DNA from: Endocalyx cinctus
Lineage: Eukaryota; Ascomycota; Sordariomycetes; Amphisphaeriales; Apiosporaceae
Direction of reading: 5' to 3'
Length of the DNA stretch: 64,000 bases
Assembly: GCA_001600455.1 (NCBI GenBank)
Contig: BCKC01000003.1
Coordinates: 4,820,754 to 4,884,753 of the forward strand
The position numbers and the translations under genes are program-made. Positions within the stretch are counted from its first letter, which is position 1. Each line of letters starts with the position of its first letter. The notes beneath the pieces were generated by a model, which was not told the origin of the DNA, searched no databases, and was given only the letters and a program-made list of their open reading frames with translations. Positions 11,502-24,325 of this stretch are shown here, piece after piece.

Positions 11502-13130
11502 GACGAATCTAGTCAAAAATGGCTGGTTGGATGGTTCTTAGATAGATAATCTTGATAAGGGAGCAGGGTAATAGATATTATACTAGATATACTCCGAAAC
11601 GCTCGGTAAAATATCTTCGTTTTCTCGGTATCTCGAAGGACTCCACCTACGCGGTCCCGTTTACCCTTTGTGTCACAATTGAATATTTACTTCGATGAAT
11701 TATTATGAGCTAGAGGTGCGGAATGCCAGGGTCCACGTATTCCGCCTCGCTGCTTTGACGTCGTTCTTATCAAGATAGCTTTTTTTTTTTCTCTCTCTCT
11801 CTTAAAAGTTGCATGGGGAAGTTTATGGGGGGGTCACTTTTATCCTGTTTTTCCCCTTGTTAATTGGTCGAATTTTGATTTCAACCTTTCGATTTTTATC
11901 AGCCTTTTAGGTAATAAGTTTGTTTCACCATTTCTTATAATCTCACCGAATCACCGAATGGAGAAAAGATGAAAGATTTGGAAAACAAAAAAGAAATAAA
12001 ATAAAATAAAAAATAATAACAATAACAGTTGACTTAATATAATATACACAAGCACCTAACCAGCTAAAACCTAGCAGCCTAACCATTACCAATTAGCGCT
12101 TAGGTAACAGAGCTCTTCTGAATGGATCCAATGACGACACTGACGACTCTGACGTGAACCAATGCGGCTACCGGATCTCGGAGATCGTATAAAAAATGAA
12201 GTGCTTAATTGCTTAAAATGAATATTCGTTGGTTGTTTATGAATAACCCCATATTTTCCTTATGTTATTCCTAACCGGAGAATCCTTGTTGCTTTCGTAG
12301 TACGTAAAAATGGATGGCAGGGCGACAGGGTGACAGGGTGGCTGGGTGGGTTTGGTGATATGGTAAAGCCCTGGAGATTTTATTACCTCACTTTTCATCT
12401 TAAGAGATTGTAAAGATAAAGTTAAGAAAAGTACAAAGCCAATATCAACGAGGATGAAAGTCGAGATAATGTAAGCGTAAGCTACAGATAACGAGATTTA
12501 CTTATCTTATGACGAATATTATCCCATATGGAATTAATTAATGTCGCTTCTTTAAGATTCGAAAAAGACGATAAGCAATTGGTTGAATAGGAAGATTCTT
12601 AGACGGATGGTTTGACGCTTATGCATCCATTTTCATACGTGCATACACGCATACTGTATAGTGTTTACGCTACCTTGCCTAGTTCTTTGAGGTATTAGCT
12701 TCATCCACTCTCTCCAAGCTGTTACCTCTCACCGCTTTTAGTGTAGCCCACTTACACTTGCACTATATGATACCAAGAGAATGCGTGTTGCAGTAAAGAC
12801 GAAGGATCCCCGAACCAATGATCAGCAGTTGGTATACCTAAGAGGTTAATCCTGATGAAAAAGGAGTTTTGGTGGATCTGAATTTGGTGGATCTGAATTT
12901 GGTGGATCTATCCGACTTTCTGAGAAACGAATTCTTAAAAAGTCGCACGACATCTCGATCGAAAAGTTTTTTTTTTTTTCTTCGGAGTAGTTCATCTTCC
13001 TCTTTTGGGAAAATAAGTTTGTTCATGTTTATTTAAACGAGTTTGAGTTTCAGTTAATTTACATTTTACGACTGCTAAGAAATACTTCGTGTAAAATATC
13101 ATATTTTTTCCAGGACAATATACGTGAACG
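11502..13130. promoter_or_regulatory. 1.6-kb bidirectional promoter region of the betaine genes
   Basis: Shared 5' region of betaine-aldehyde dehydrogenase (leftward) and choline oxidase (rightward). It contains a T-tract followed by (CT)n near 11781-11803, an A/T-rich stretch near 11990-12020, a GGGTGACAG-type imperfect repeat near 12318-12350, and a 15-bp tandem repeat at 12871-12909. The small open frame at 12838-13026 is made partly of that repeat, so I do not call it a gene. No specific operator was recognised. Confidence 0.6.
12871..12909. repeat. 15-bp tandem repeat, 2.6 copies
   Basis: The unit GGTGGATCTGAATTT occurs twice, followed by GGTGGATCT. It lies 220-260 bp upstream of the choline oxidase ATG. 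Confidence 0.85.
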
Positions 13131-14844
13131 ATGACTACTAACCAGCTTCCGTTGTCAGATGCTGACAAGTATGACTATGTCATCGTTGGTGGCGGCACTG
13201 CTGGTTGCATTGTTGCCGCGAGATTGGCAGAATACCTTCCAAACAAGCGCGTTCTTCTGATCGAGGCCGGCCCTAGTGACTTTATGGATGATCGTGTACT
13301 GGATCTGAAGAAGTGGTTACATCTTCTGGGAGGAGAGCTAGACTACGATTATGGCACCACCGAGCAGCCAATGGGTAAGACCTTAACTTGTCATACGACG
13401 ACGACCGACTTACTAACAGAATATCACAGGTAATTCGTACATCAGACACTCACGAGCTAAGGTGTTGGGAGGTTGCTCGTCACACAACACCTTGATCTCC
13501 TTCAGACCGTTTGAATACGACTTAAAAATCTGGCAGTCGTTGGGCGCGAAGGGATGGACGTTCCCCACGTTCATGAAAGCCGTCAACAGGTTGAAGAACA
13601 CTATCCAGCCGGTTCACGCAAGACATAGGAACCAGCTCTGCAAGGATTGGGTCGAGGCCTGCAGTACCGCCTTGGACATTCCCGTGATCAAGGATTTCAA
13701 CAAGCATATCACCGAAACCGGATCTTTGAAGACCGGTGTCGGCTTCTTCTCCGTCAGCTACAACCCAGATGACGGTAAGCGATCTAGTGCCTCGGTTGCG
13801 TACATTCACCCTATCCTACGGGGAGAAGAGAAGAGGCCGAACTTGACGATATTGACGAATGCCTGGGTTTCAAAGATCAACGTCAAGGGCGACGAAGTTA
13901 GCGATCTGAGCGTCACGTTACAGGATGGTTCAGCTCGTTCGGTGAAGGCCAAGTCGGAGACTATCCTCGCCGCCGGCGCCGTCGATACGCCGAGATTGAT
14001 GTTATTATCTGGACTTGGTCCCAAGGAGCAATTGCAAGCTCTCGGAATACCGGTCGTGCAAGATATTCCTGGTGTGGGTGAGAACCTCCAGGATCACCCG
14101 GAGAGTATCATCATGTGGGAGCTGAAGAAGCCGGTACCGGAGAACCAGACGACCATGGATTCCGATGCAGGTATATTCTTGCGACGCGAGGCTCCGAACG
14201 CGGGTGGCAAGAAATCGAAGGCGAACCCGCTGGCAATCCCGGACGGAGATATCGCGGATGTTATGATGCATTGCTACCAGATTCCTTTCACCCTCAACAC
14301 TTTGAGACTAGGATACCCCGATATCAAAGACGGTTACGCCTTCTGCATGACGCCAAACATCCCGCGACCACGCTCTCGAGGTCGCCTATACCTTACCTCG
14401 GCCGACCCCAGCGTAAAACCTGCGTTGGATTTCCGATATTTCACCGACCCCGAAGGTTACGACGCGGCAACCCTGGTGTACGGCATGAAGGCGGCGCGGA
14501 AGGTGGCGGAGCAAGCCCCCTTCAAGGACTGGATAGCGAAGGAGGTTGCACCGGGCCCTCAGGTGCAGTCGGACGAAGACTTAAGTTACTACGCGCGAAA
14601 GGCGGCTCATACCGTGTACCACCCTTGCGGTACGACGAGAATGGGAGACACGACGACGGACGATCTCGCCGTGGTAAACGAGAAGCTCAAGGTCCGAGGC
14701 TTCAAAAATCTGCGTATAGTAGACGCCGGAGTCTTCCCTACGATCCCTACTATCAACCCCATGGTAACGGTATTAGGTATCGGCGAGATTGCGGCTGATA
14801 TGATCGCGAAAGATGCTGGAACAACGGAGAAGGCACGTCTATAA
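13131..14844 (+). CDS. Choline oxidase (GMC oxidoreductase family), 552 aa
   Basis: FAD enzyme that oxidises choline to betaine aldehyde, and often on to glycine betaine, making H2O2. Exons are 13131-13374 and 13430-14844. The intron has a GTAAGA donor, a TACTAAC branch point and a CACAG acceptor, and joins PMG to NSYIRHS. The N-terminal FAD-binding fingerprint is [20 protein letters not shown]. The segment [14 protein letters not shown] matches the site of the covalent FAD-linking His in bacterial choline oxidase. The C-terminal catalytic pair is His in [10 protein letters not shown] and Asn in TINPMVTV. There is no signal peptide, unlike secreted GMC enzymes. The divergent betaine-aldehyde dehydrogenase strongly supports choline over other alcohols. 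Confidence 0.9.
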
Positions 14845-15420
14845 GTTATGATTATGGTAACACAGTGTACGATTTCCGGATACTATCATGACAATGTTGA
14901 AATATTGTGTATCATTGGATAAAAGTTGTTGGATAAGCTGTTGTTTATTGTTTCTTAGTCAAATATGTTTTACTTGATGATAGATATGAATTGAAAGAAT
15001 TGAAAGAGTTTGAATATCCTAAATTTCAAGAAGTGAAGTCAATGGAAACTCGTGCATTTTCAGTATCCATTCAAGTTGGATGCTACACTAATCGATACCA
15101 CTTTTAAGTGAGAAGATGTATGCAAGACACAGTGTCAGTATCTCTATCTACTGTATTGTGTACTGTGCGTATTTATTTTTCTTCCTCTTGTTAGTAGGCG
15201 GTCAATATTTTTCCTGAAAAAATGCCGGCAGAAAAAAAAAGTCCAAAGCCCCGCTGGTTATGCCCTTTTTTTTTTCTTTTCTGAAGATTCACGATCCAAG
15301 TCAGAACAATAGGTCTTAACGTTCTAATATTTAGATAATCAATCCTGCTCATACCTTCAAAGTAAAATGAGATAATTTATCTAAGACGAAAAACCTCCTT
15401 CCTTCGACACCGACGCTACC
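14845..15420. other. Intergenic, no gene seen
   Basis: AT-rich spacer with homopolymer A and T runs near 15230-15280. It holds the 3' flank of choline oxidase and the promoter of the helicase gene. Confidence 0.5.
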
Positions 15421-17944
15421 ATGCCTGCTCGCGTGCCAGGAGGCCGCGGGCATCAAAAAAAGCCTACCCCCAAATCAAAGACGGAAATCAAAACATTGAA
15501 GAGAAAACGAGAACAGGAAGATCTTCAGAAGCTAGAAGAGAGAATTAATGAACTTGTGAGATTAGATGAACATATCACTTTTAAAATAGGATCGCAGCTA
15601 ATCAGCCTACTTTTCGCGACAGGATCTCAAATCAGATGATAACACCAAGTTCTCTACATTACCACTCTCGAAACCGACCGCCGACGGCCTCGAAGCTTCA
15701 CATTTTGAAACACTTACCGATATTCAAGCAAAGGCGATTCCTCTAGGTCTTAAAGGTCGAGATATTCTCGGTGCTGCTAAGACTGGCAGTGGAAAGACGC
15801 TCGCATTTCTTGTACCTGTTCTAGAGAAGTTGTATCGCGCGCGATGGACCGAATTCGATGGCCTAGGAGCGCTGATTATCTCGCCGACTCGCGAGCTAGC
15901 TGTACAGTCATTCGAAGTCCTGCGAAAGATTGGCCGCTACCATCACTTCTCCGCCGGCTTGGTTATCGGAGGCAAGAGTCTGAAGGAAGAAGCTGAGAGG
16001 TTGGGAAAGATGAATATTCTAGTCTGCACACCTGGTCGCATGTTACAACATCTGGATCAGACCGCGGGTTTCGACGTGGATAACTTACAAATACTGGTTT
16101 TAGACGAGGCCGACCGTATCATGGACATGGGCTTCCAGAAAGCCGTAGACGCACTAGTCGAGCACCTACCCAAGTCTCGACAAACACTACTTTTCAGTGC
16201 TACGCAAAGCAAGAAAATATCTGACCTGGCGAGATTGAGCTTGAAAGATCCCGAATATGTTTCCGTCCACGAAAGCGCGGCGACCGCGACACCGACAAAC
16301 TTAACGCAACACTATATCGTCACACCGTTACACGACAAGCTTGATACTCTATGGGGATTCATCAAGGCAAATCTAAAGAGCAAGATAATCGTATTTCTTT
16401 CGTCGGCGAAGCAGGTTCGTTTCTGCTACGAGAGTTTGAGGAGGATGCAGCCAGGTATCCCCCTTTCTCACCTCATGGGTCGTCAAAAACAACTGGCGAG
16501 ATTAGAAATCACAAACGCGTTTTCGGCAGCGAAGTACGCTTGTCTTTTTGCTACGGACGTGGTCGCCAGAGGTATAGACTTTCCGGCGGTAGATTGGGTT
16601 GTGCAGGTGGACTGCCCGGAAGACGTCGACACATACATCCATAGAGTGGGGAGAACAGCGCGTTACGAGAGAAACGGCAAAGCCGTATTGTTTCTCGACC
16701 CAGCCGAGGAGGAAGGGATGCTTAAAAGACTGGAGCAGCGAAAAATCCCGATACAAAAAGTCAACGTACGAGAAAAGAAGAAGCAAAGCATTCAGAATGC
16801 TATTCAGAATATGTGTTTCCAAGATCCCGAACTCAAGTATCTTGGACAGAAGGCGTTCATCAGTTACACTAGATCAGTGCATCTTCAAAAGGATAAAGAA
16901 ATATTCGACCTCAACAAGTTAGATTTGGACGCCTACGCTGCAAGTTTAGGTCTTCCCGGTGCGCCTCAGATTAAGTTCCAAAAAGGAGAAGATATAAAGA
17001 AGATCAAAAATGCACCGCGATCTGGCTTCTCCAGCGACTCGGACTCAGAGTTTGACGAAGAGAAGAAGAAACAAAAGAAGAAAGGAGAAGTGCGGACGAA
17101 ATACGATAAAATGTTTGAGCGAACGAACCAAGACGTTCTTACTAACCATTACACGAAACTCATCGGCGAAGAAGAGGCAGGCGAAAACGGGGCGGACGCA
17201 GAAGATGACTTCCTTACCGTCAAAAGGGTACTTAACCAAGATGAATTGGATTCTGGGAGAGGTAAAGACGTCGCCAATCCTACGGCGAAAGTGCTCAATC
17301 TCGGAGGAAAGGATGAATTTGTGGTCGATTCTAAACGCAGGGAGAAGATGCTTAAATCTAAGAAGCAGATGTTAAAATTCAAAGGAAAGGGAGAAAAGAT
17401 AATATTCGACGAAGAGGGAGTGGCGCATCACCCGTACAGGATCCAGGATGAAGAAGACTTCATGCGGGAAGGGCCGGCTGAGGCTCTGCGACAGAAATTC
17501 GTGGAGGATGAGGCGGCTCGTGTCAAGGAGGCCGACGTGGGCGATAAACAGCTTGCCAAAGAAAAACGTCGCGAAAAGAAGGAGAAACGAAAGGCCCGTG
17601 AAGCGATGGAGAACGAGGAGAATGAAGATCAAAATATGGCTATGCCGACCCTCTCGACACCTGATGACGAGAAAGACGAGGCACTGGCTTTCCTCGCTTC
17701 TCTACCGACTGGAGAAGCAGGTGGTGATGATAAGAGCGATAGCGATGACGATTCTCGTGGTGGATCCCGTCCTCCTCCTAAGAAGAGAGCTAAGAAATGG
17801 TTCGAGGACGATGATTCAGAGGATGATAGGAAGAAATCAAAGAGTCGGAAGAAGAAGGGCGATGCGAAGATCATTGAGATTACTGAACAACCTGATACCC
17901 TAGAAGATTACGAGGCGTTGGCAGCTGGTTTATTAGATGACTAA
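15421..17944 (+). CDS. DBP4: DEAD-box ATP-dependent RNA helicase DBP4/HCA4, 818 aa
   Basis: Nucleolar helicase needed for early 18S pre-rRNA processing and U14/U3 snoRNP handling. Exons are 15421-15555 and 15623-17944. The intron (15556-15622) splits the N-terminal [19 protein letters not shown] from [16 protein letters not shown], the usual Dbp4 arrangement before the Q motif. Helicase motifs in order are [38 protein letters not shown] and HRVGRTAR. After the core comes a DBP4-type region ([16 protein letters not shown]) and a long charged KK/EE-rich tail ending [14 protein letters not shown]. Size and tail agree with fungal Dbp4. Confidence 0.94.
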
Positions 17945-18760
17945 GGATTGATGTTCTAGTAATCCACGATATGCATATCATTATCACACCTTTATATTTT
18001 TTTATTTTTCCCCAATCTTTGTTACTTGATACTGAGTAAATATAAATTTGACTGAGTATATAAACAAATGAACGATCGAGTAGAGTTTCACATGCCGAAG
18101 TTGATAGAATATGCTGCTAGCCTTGCCAGTTTCAAGTTACACTATCCGAAGCTCTGAAAATATTACAGTAGCTTTACTACCTAGCTGCCTAGACTGCCTA
18201 GGTACAATATGTACTATACTAAGCTCACTAAGCTAGTAAGCCCCTCTCCTTTTTTACCCCTCTGCCCCTCCACCCCTCACTAAGTCATTAGTGATTACCT
18301 CCGAGGACTTTTGACAGCAAACCTAAACTTTTTTTTTTTTTCTTATAATTATTCTTAGAGTCATCCAACTGAACATACAGGAAAAAAACTAGATTAGACT
18401 GATGATCCCTATTATATAATTGTGTTTATATTTATATACGTATTCTATAATAGACTTATTCTTTGGTGATTCTTTTTTCTTACCTCTCTATCCAATCGGT
18501 CGAACCATAGCCATCGATGGAATCTGTTGGAACTGAATGACTTGAGAACGAACAGGTTACACGACACAACGCTCTTAGGGCTGACAGAGTCTGACTGGCT
18601 GTACCCTTTTACCGCCGCTAAGACCTTTTTTCTTTCTTTCTTAACGAAGACACGAGCTCAGCTGTATCTTCTCACTATTACGCACCGAACAGATTCATAA
18701 CTACATAATTATATTTTTACGTAAAGGAGGGGAGAGAGAAGAGAATAGAAGACGACAATA
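17945..18760. other. Intergenic with CTAGGTA-like repeats
   Basis: No gene seen. Around 18178-18245 there is a run of CCTAG, GCCTAG and CTAAG words, a motif scattered through other spacers of this window. Poly-T lies near 18331-18341. Confidence 0.5.
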
Positions 18761-19545
18761 ATGTCTACCAATGGAATTAGCAGCCGCCTAGGCGCCGATC
18801 CGAGCTCCGAACCCGGAAGATTGGAATCATTATGTCTAGAATTGAAGAGGAAAGTCGACGATTTCTTGAAAAAGGAGACGGGCGAAGACGAGGTGGCGAA
18901 GTCGGTCCAGAAACAAATCAAAATAGCTAAAGACGTTATCGAGGATGCGCTTAGACGGTATAGGTACGATTTTTTACTTGCCTTCCCCCCTTCTCGCCTT
19001 ACCTTATCTCACTACGGTTTACTTTACATGACCACGACCAGCGCCGAATTCCGGGGTGACGACTGACAGGAAGAGAATAAACAGGCCGGAAGAACTCTCC
19101 CTCTCGTATAACGGCGGTAAAGACTGCCTCGTCCTCCTCATCCTAATCCTCGCGAGCCTACCCACACGATTTTCTTCTTCCTCAGCAGCAGCAACAACAA
19201 CAACCACTTCCGAACCGTTCCCCCAATCCCTCCAAGCGCTCTACATCCGGCCGTCGAACCCGTTTCCGGAAGTGGACGACTTCGTGCGCGAAAGCTCGGC
19301 GTATTACGGCCTGGACCTAACCACGACGGCGCAGGGGACCGCCATGAAACCGGCCCTCGTGAAATACCTCGGAGAAAACCCGTCGGTCCGCGCGGTCTTC
19401 GTCGGGACGAGGAGGACGGACCCACACGGCGCCAGCTTGACCTTCTTCGACGAAACCGACGCCGATTGGCCCCGCTTTATGCGCGTTCATCCCGTTATCG
19501 ATTGGCATTATCGGGAGGTCTGGGGCGTAAGTTGATACTTGATTA

Positions 19546-19577
<32 letters not shown>

Positions 19578-19847
19578 TGGTTATCTTATTTGGGAGTAGA
19601 ATACTACAAGGAAGGAAGGAGAGGAAAGCAAAAACAAAATTTACTAATGATTGATGATAAAAAGTTTATTCGCGGCCTCGATATCCCCTATTGCCCCCTT
19701 TATGATATGGGTTATACCTCGCTCGGCGGCACGGACGATACACATCCGAATCCCGCGTTGAAGCGGGACGCGACGAATAAGGATACATTTAGGCCGGCAT
19801 ACGAGCTAATGGAAGATGGCGAGGAGCGGTTAGGGCGCGACCGGTAA
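18761..19847 (+). CDS. FAD1: FAD synthase (FMN adenylyltransferase), 280 aa
   Basis: Transfers AMP from ATP to FMN to make FAD, in the cytosol. Exons are 18761-18963, 19070-19526 and 19665-19847. All three exons rejoin in frame. The PAPS-reductase-type nucleotide-binding loop reads LSYNGGKDC, split from the N-terminal helix by intron 1. The family signature follows: FVGTRRTDPHG, then FMRVHPVIDWHYREVWGFIR (across intron 2), then IPYCPLYDMGYTSLG. Intron 2 carries a run of about 23 T residues at 19554-19576. A Ser/Ala/Thr-rich insert (SSSSAAATTTTT) follows the loop. FAD from this enzyme is the cofactor of the choline oxidase nearby, but shared regulation is not shown. Confidence 0.92.
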
Positions 19848-20419
19848 CAAAGAGCTGATGTTCATTGATGAGTGAGGCCAAAATGAAATTAGAGCCAGTG
19901 GATTCTGAAGATATCCCTTGAGTTTATAGATAGATGTGGATTTTCAAGGTAGCGCATACTAGGATAAGGAAAGGTGTCATCAAGTGTGTATGTATTATAG
20001 AGAAGTACGTTGAGAAGACCACGATTCAAAGCCAAGAGACGAGACGACAAGAGATGGATGGGATGAATTGAAATAGGGATAGGCATGCGCGTTAGCGAGT
20101 TCGCATATATTTGAATTACCCACTCAACCCTAGAGACAGATACCAAAACATACACAAAACTATATAACATGAGAACGGAAGGGAAGTTCTCGTCAAATTT
20201 GGCGTCTTATTGTCTCTTTAATCCTATTTGGAGATAGTTATGTCCTTTTTTACATTAGAGCGGAAACGTTTCATATGAGACGAATCCCAACAAAGTTTCT
20301 TGCTATCCAGGTTTCAATAGAAAATAAAAGATGGCCGTTTTGAATGGGGATCATTGAGGTTGCTAGTAATATACGCGAACAAGATGATTTATCTCGACAA
20401 TGCCGTCTCAATCATTATT
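19848..20419. other. Convergent intergenic region
   Basis: 3' flanks of FAD synthase and the short-chain dehydrogenase. No gene or RNA was seen. Confidence 0.5.
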
Positions 20420-21300
20420 CTACCAAGGCAACAACCCACCATCCACATCCATCATACCGGGCTTGTCAAAATCCTCGTCCCGATTCCCCGTGACGATGTT
20501 GACCAGCATCGCCGCGGGCTCGCGCGCGTCCCTCGCGCCGTTCTGAATCCGCATCGCCCTGCCTTCCTCGCCCGTGAGGTTGGTGACGCAGAAGCCGGGG
20601 TTGAAGGCGGCGACCTTGCAACCCCACGGCTCGAAGTTGGCCCGGTGGCACGCCGCCATCATGTTCATCGCGGCCTTGCTCATGCGGTAGTAGTCGCCCC
20701 GGAGACCGTAGTACTGGTCCGTCTTGTCCATCCGGATGCTGATGGACCCTTGGTTCGACGAGACGTAGACGAGGCGAGGGTCCCGCGATTTCTGGAGCAA
20801 GGGCTCGAGAGATTCCGTCAGGACGGCGGCGCCGAACACGTTGGTCTCGAACGATTCCCGCAGGAGCTCGATCAGCGGGTTCTTCTTGGTCACGATGATG
20901 CCGGCGTTGGAAATGAGCACGTCCAGCCGGCCGTACTTAGAGTCCAAGTAATCTCGGGCCGCGTCGATGGACGCGGCCGACGTCACCTCGAGCTGGAGAA
21001 CGGATACGGGGCTCTTGAGGCTGGCGCCGTGGGTGGCTTGGAGGTCGCGGAGCGCCTGGGTGCCTTTTTCTACGGACCGGCTGCCGAGGAGGATCTCGAA
21101 GTCTGCAGATTCTTGAGAGAGAGCTAGGACGGTCTCTAGACCGATACCGCTACTGGCGCCTGTTTTCTTTTTTCTTTTTTTTAATACATATAAATGTGGT
21201 GTTAGTCAGTCTTTCTTTAGAAGAGTGTCTCTATTTATTATGGATTGGTGAGGAGTAACTCGCCTGTGATGAGGACGATGGTCTTATTCTCGAATGCCAT
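20420..21300 (-). CDS. Short-chain dehydrogenase/reductase, 258 aa
   Basis: NAD(P)-dependent oxidoreductase of the SDR family; substrate unknown. Exons are 21300-21264 and 21159-20420. The first exon encodes only MAFENKTIVLIT plus one base. The second starts so that the dinucleotide-binding motif TGASSGIG is made across the junction. This demands a GC-AG intron (21263-21160), since using the GT two bases later gives a shortened, non-consensus TGDSGIG. Other motifs are NAG in LDVLISNAGI, VSSNQG, and the catalytic Y-x3-K in YYRMSKAAMN. The C-terminus DVDGGLLPW is typical of fungal members with broad carbonyl-reductase roles. It is cytosolic by appearance. Confidence 0.88.
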
Positions 21301-22299
21301 GGTGCTTGAATGAAATCTCGAGGCCGGTTTTGTATTTTCTTTTTTTCTTTCTTTTTTCGTAGTAACCGTTTTGTTAGGATAGATACTGAATGACTATGAA
21401 TGAAACAGCTGAGAAACCACAGGAACAATCCGATTATATATACCTCTCTCGAGTAGAGATGTGATCATGCAGTGATCACTTCCATCCTCACTGTCCTAAC
21501 TCCGGTAAGCTATTATTCACAACCTTCCTAGCGGTGATAAGCCATCCTATTATCCGAAAGACGCAACCAAGTACACTAATGTCAATAGCGTAGTGCACCG
21601 CAGGGCTGTAGTCTGTAGCCATAATAATGCCGTACCTTGCAGAATGATTCATAGCATGATACAGGTACTTATATAAAGTGCTAGTGTAGGTATATATATA
21701 TTATTACATTTGGCATCTGTCGCTGCGTGGAGGTGCTTACGACCTGTGAGTGGACAATTTCCCGGACTTTCTAACGTAAGAATTGTCCGATGATGAAAGT
21801 GGATTTGATACTTCTCGCCCAAAATGGTAAACACTCCCTACCAAGTTTTAACCTCTTTCGGCGCGACCCATATATATACGGCGGTTCGGCGAGGGGCTCA
21901 ACATAACACCCGATGCTAAAGGCCTTAGCGGCCGCCGGCGATCGCTCAATATGCTGTATGTCATAGTATATACAAGAACTTGATATTTCATACTCTTTTT
22001 TTTTCTTTTTTTCTTTTTTTCTTTCTTCTTCTTTTCTTGTTCTTGATAATAATAGTGACTAAGGGATGAGACATATTTTTGCGCGATCAGATATAGTTCT
22101 CAGGGATAAAATCAGTGTTCCAGCCTGTAGGCTTCGAAACTGAAAACGAAGTGAGCTACCTCATCTATAGAATTCGGGTTATGGGTAGATAAAACTCCCA
22201 GGTCCCTATAGCGCGGAGATAATGGGTTTTGGGGGTGCTTAAAGCCAGGCTAGTTATTTCTGCATGTTTGGACTTGGTCCATGAAGGATATATTCCTCT
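21301..22299. other. Intergenic, pyrimidine-rich tract
   Basis: It holds a TATATATATAT run near 21692-21702 and a long T/C-only stretch near 21990-22040. No gene was supported. Confidence 0.5.
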
Positions 22300-24325
22300 T
22301 CAAACGATGATGAATTGGCGAATATCCGTCAGCCCCGCATCTTGAAGCGATGAAATCGAGGACGGCCCGTTCGTATCTGCTCTAAGGAAAAGACGACGGT
22401 AAGGGTCGTCTGGATCATCTTTTCGGCTCCGCTTGGTGTCTCTTTTCCGATGATCGGCCCTATGGTCGTAGCTCATGAGCGGGAATTCGCCGTCGTCCAC
22501 GAAGGATATGAATCGCACGAGTCTGAAGCGGTCCTTGTACGCCGGTCTCAGGATCCAGAGCCCGCCCCCTTCCTCGACGAAGCGTCGCGGCTTCAGTACG
22601 TCCATGTCAGGTCCCATGTTGCCTAGACCAAACATATAAACGACGAGGTCGGATGGCATAAGATCGGGTGACTTCGCCACGACACGGTCCTTGACTATCA
22701 GCCCTTTCTTCTCGATAACGTTGCCGTCCTTAATACCATACCTAGGGTCTATAACCCCGAACATAACGAGCTCGGTGCAGTCGAGATGAGCGCCCATGTT
22801 CGCTTCTTGAAATACCCGATGCTCGGGTGGGATGTTACGCAACGCCACGCGACCCTGTTGACTCCAGGAACCTTTTGAGAGGTCTAAAGGGTTCACGCTT
22901 CGGTGGTTATACTTGAAAGAATTGGCGAGGTTGAAGGTTGAGTCCTCCGGCCTCGCCGTTCCCCAACGGATGATGTTCCATGTGTCGCTTCGCTGCATAA
23001 TGCGTGAGGAGAGTTTCCAGTCAATGACCCACGAGGGTAACGGACGTCCTCCGTAAACCTCGTCCAGCGCGTGGTCTGAGACAAAGACTTTGAATTTTGT
23101 CAATATGCTTAAGCCAGCTTGCATGAGGACGTACCACGTTACCGTCGACAGGACCGGGACCAAGTCTGCTGAGTAATCGACGGGGATACAGAGGCCGATG
23201 GAGCTCCTTTCGGACACCCAGTCGCGAATTGATATTGGCCTTGTCGGGGCCCCGGATATTCCTAGAAGGCCAAATATATAGTCTCTTGGATTCGTCGCCT
23301 CTAGGACGCTCGTGTCCAACAGGACGTCAATTAGGTCCAGCCCACGACTACCCAGCATTCCAAATCGTCGGAAGCGTTCGAAGTTGAAGAGCATCTGGCG
23401 GTGGATTTCCTCGAGGTGGAACAGTTCCTCTATAATATCTCTGTGGGTAGCCTCGAAGTCCTCTGCGCCGTAGGCCTCGGCTCCTGCTTTGATCAGACGC
23501 GCGGTGAGTGCCCTGTTGTTACTCAAGAGATGCGACCATAAGAAGGTAAAATCGCCACAGGTGAGTTTTAACCTCTTAGAAGCAAAGATTTCCTATTTTC
23601 TTTGGGGTTAGTTATTTAGAAGGTCAATTAGATCTGATGAGATTAGGTATATGAGTGTTTGCAAACGGAAGGGTCTAGTTATATACCTGCTGAACCCAGA
23701 CTCTTCGAAACCATGGGTTTTTATACAGTTCCAAGAGGCCCTTGGATATAGTCTTAAGATAAGGCCTAGGCGACTCGCCTCTAGGAAATAGTTTTAATTT
23801 ACCCTTCTGGGCGGCCTCAATGGTGGTTAAGGCATTGGTAAGATGCTCACTAGTAGGACCGAGCCAGGCGACGACGGATCGAGCTTTCTGGTATATCTCG
23901 AGCATATTGCGAACCTGCTCCGCCTTCTCGTGGTCGTTGGATTGATCGATGCATAAGGCATCGACCCAGATATACCGAACATTTTGATGCGTACTATCTC
24001 CGTTGTTATCACCGTGCCGCAGCATGCGCAATGCCTGGAAAAGGTTTTGTGTGACGAGAAACGGAATGCCATTGCAGGTAATTGTCTGCGTCTTTTCGCC
24101 GGAGCCCCAGGTATAGGATAATGCATCGTATGTTACTATGCGATCATGGCGGCTGGAGGCGGCTCGTAGTCCGACCCCTTCAAACTTCGCATGCAGTATG
24201 TCGGCCGCATACAACTTGCAGACTAGAGGCGCATCGGGTGTATCGCCGTAAAGCTTAATAATGCGCGTTTGATATGATTGGATAGGATAATAAAGACGCT
24301 TAGGAGTGTCTGATGAGACGTCCAT
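22300..24325 (-). CDS. HET-domain (heterokaryon incompatibility) protein, 643 aa
   Basis: Exons are 24325-23687 and 23592-22300. The intron ends in a CTAAC branch point and ATAG, joining VWVQQ to EIFASKRLKL as expected for the family. The HET domain occupies about residues 80-225, with YDALSYTWGS, IWVDALCIDQSN, QVRNMLEIYQKARSVVAWLGP and PWFRRVWVQQE. The rest has the usual helical HET C-terminal region, including PRDYIFGLLG and VDYS, without another named domain. HET domains trigger programmed cell death after non-self recognition in fungi; they are TIR-like in fold. Which allele or partner it senses cannot be told. There is no transmembrane segment. Confidence 0.92.

Noticed and set aside
12838..13026. 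62-residue minus-strand frame in the betaine promoter
   Set aside because: Part of it is encoded by the 15-bp tandem repeat and a T-tract; there is no other evidence.
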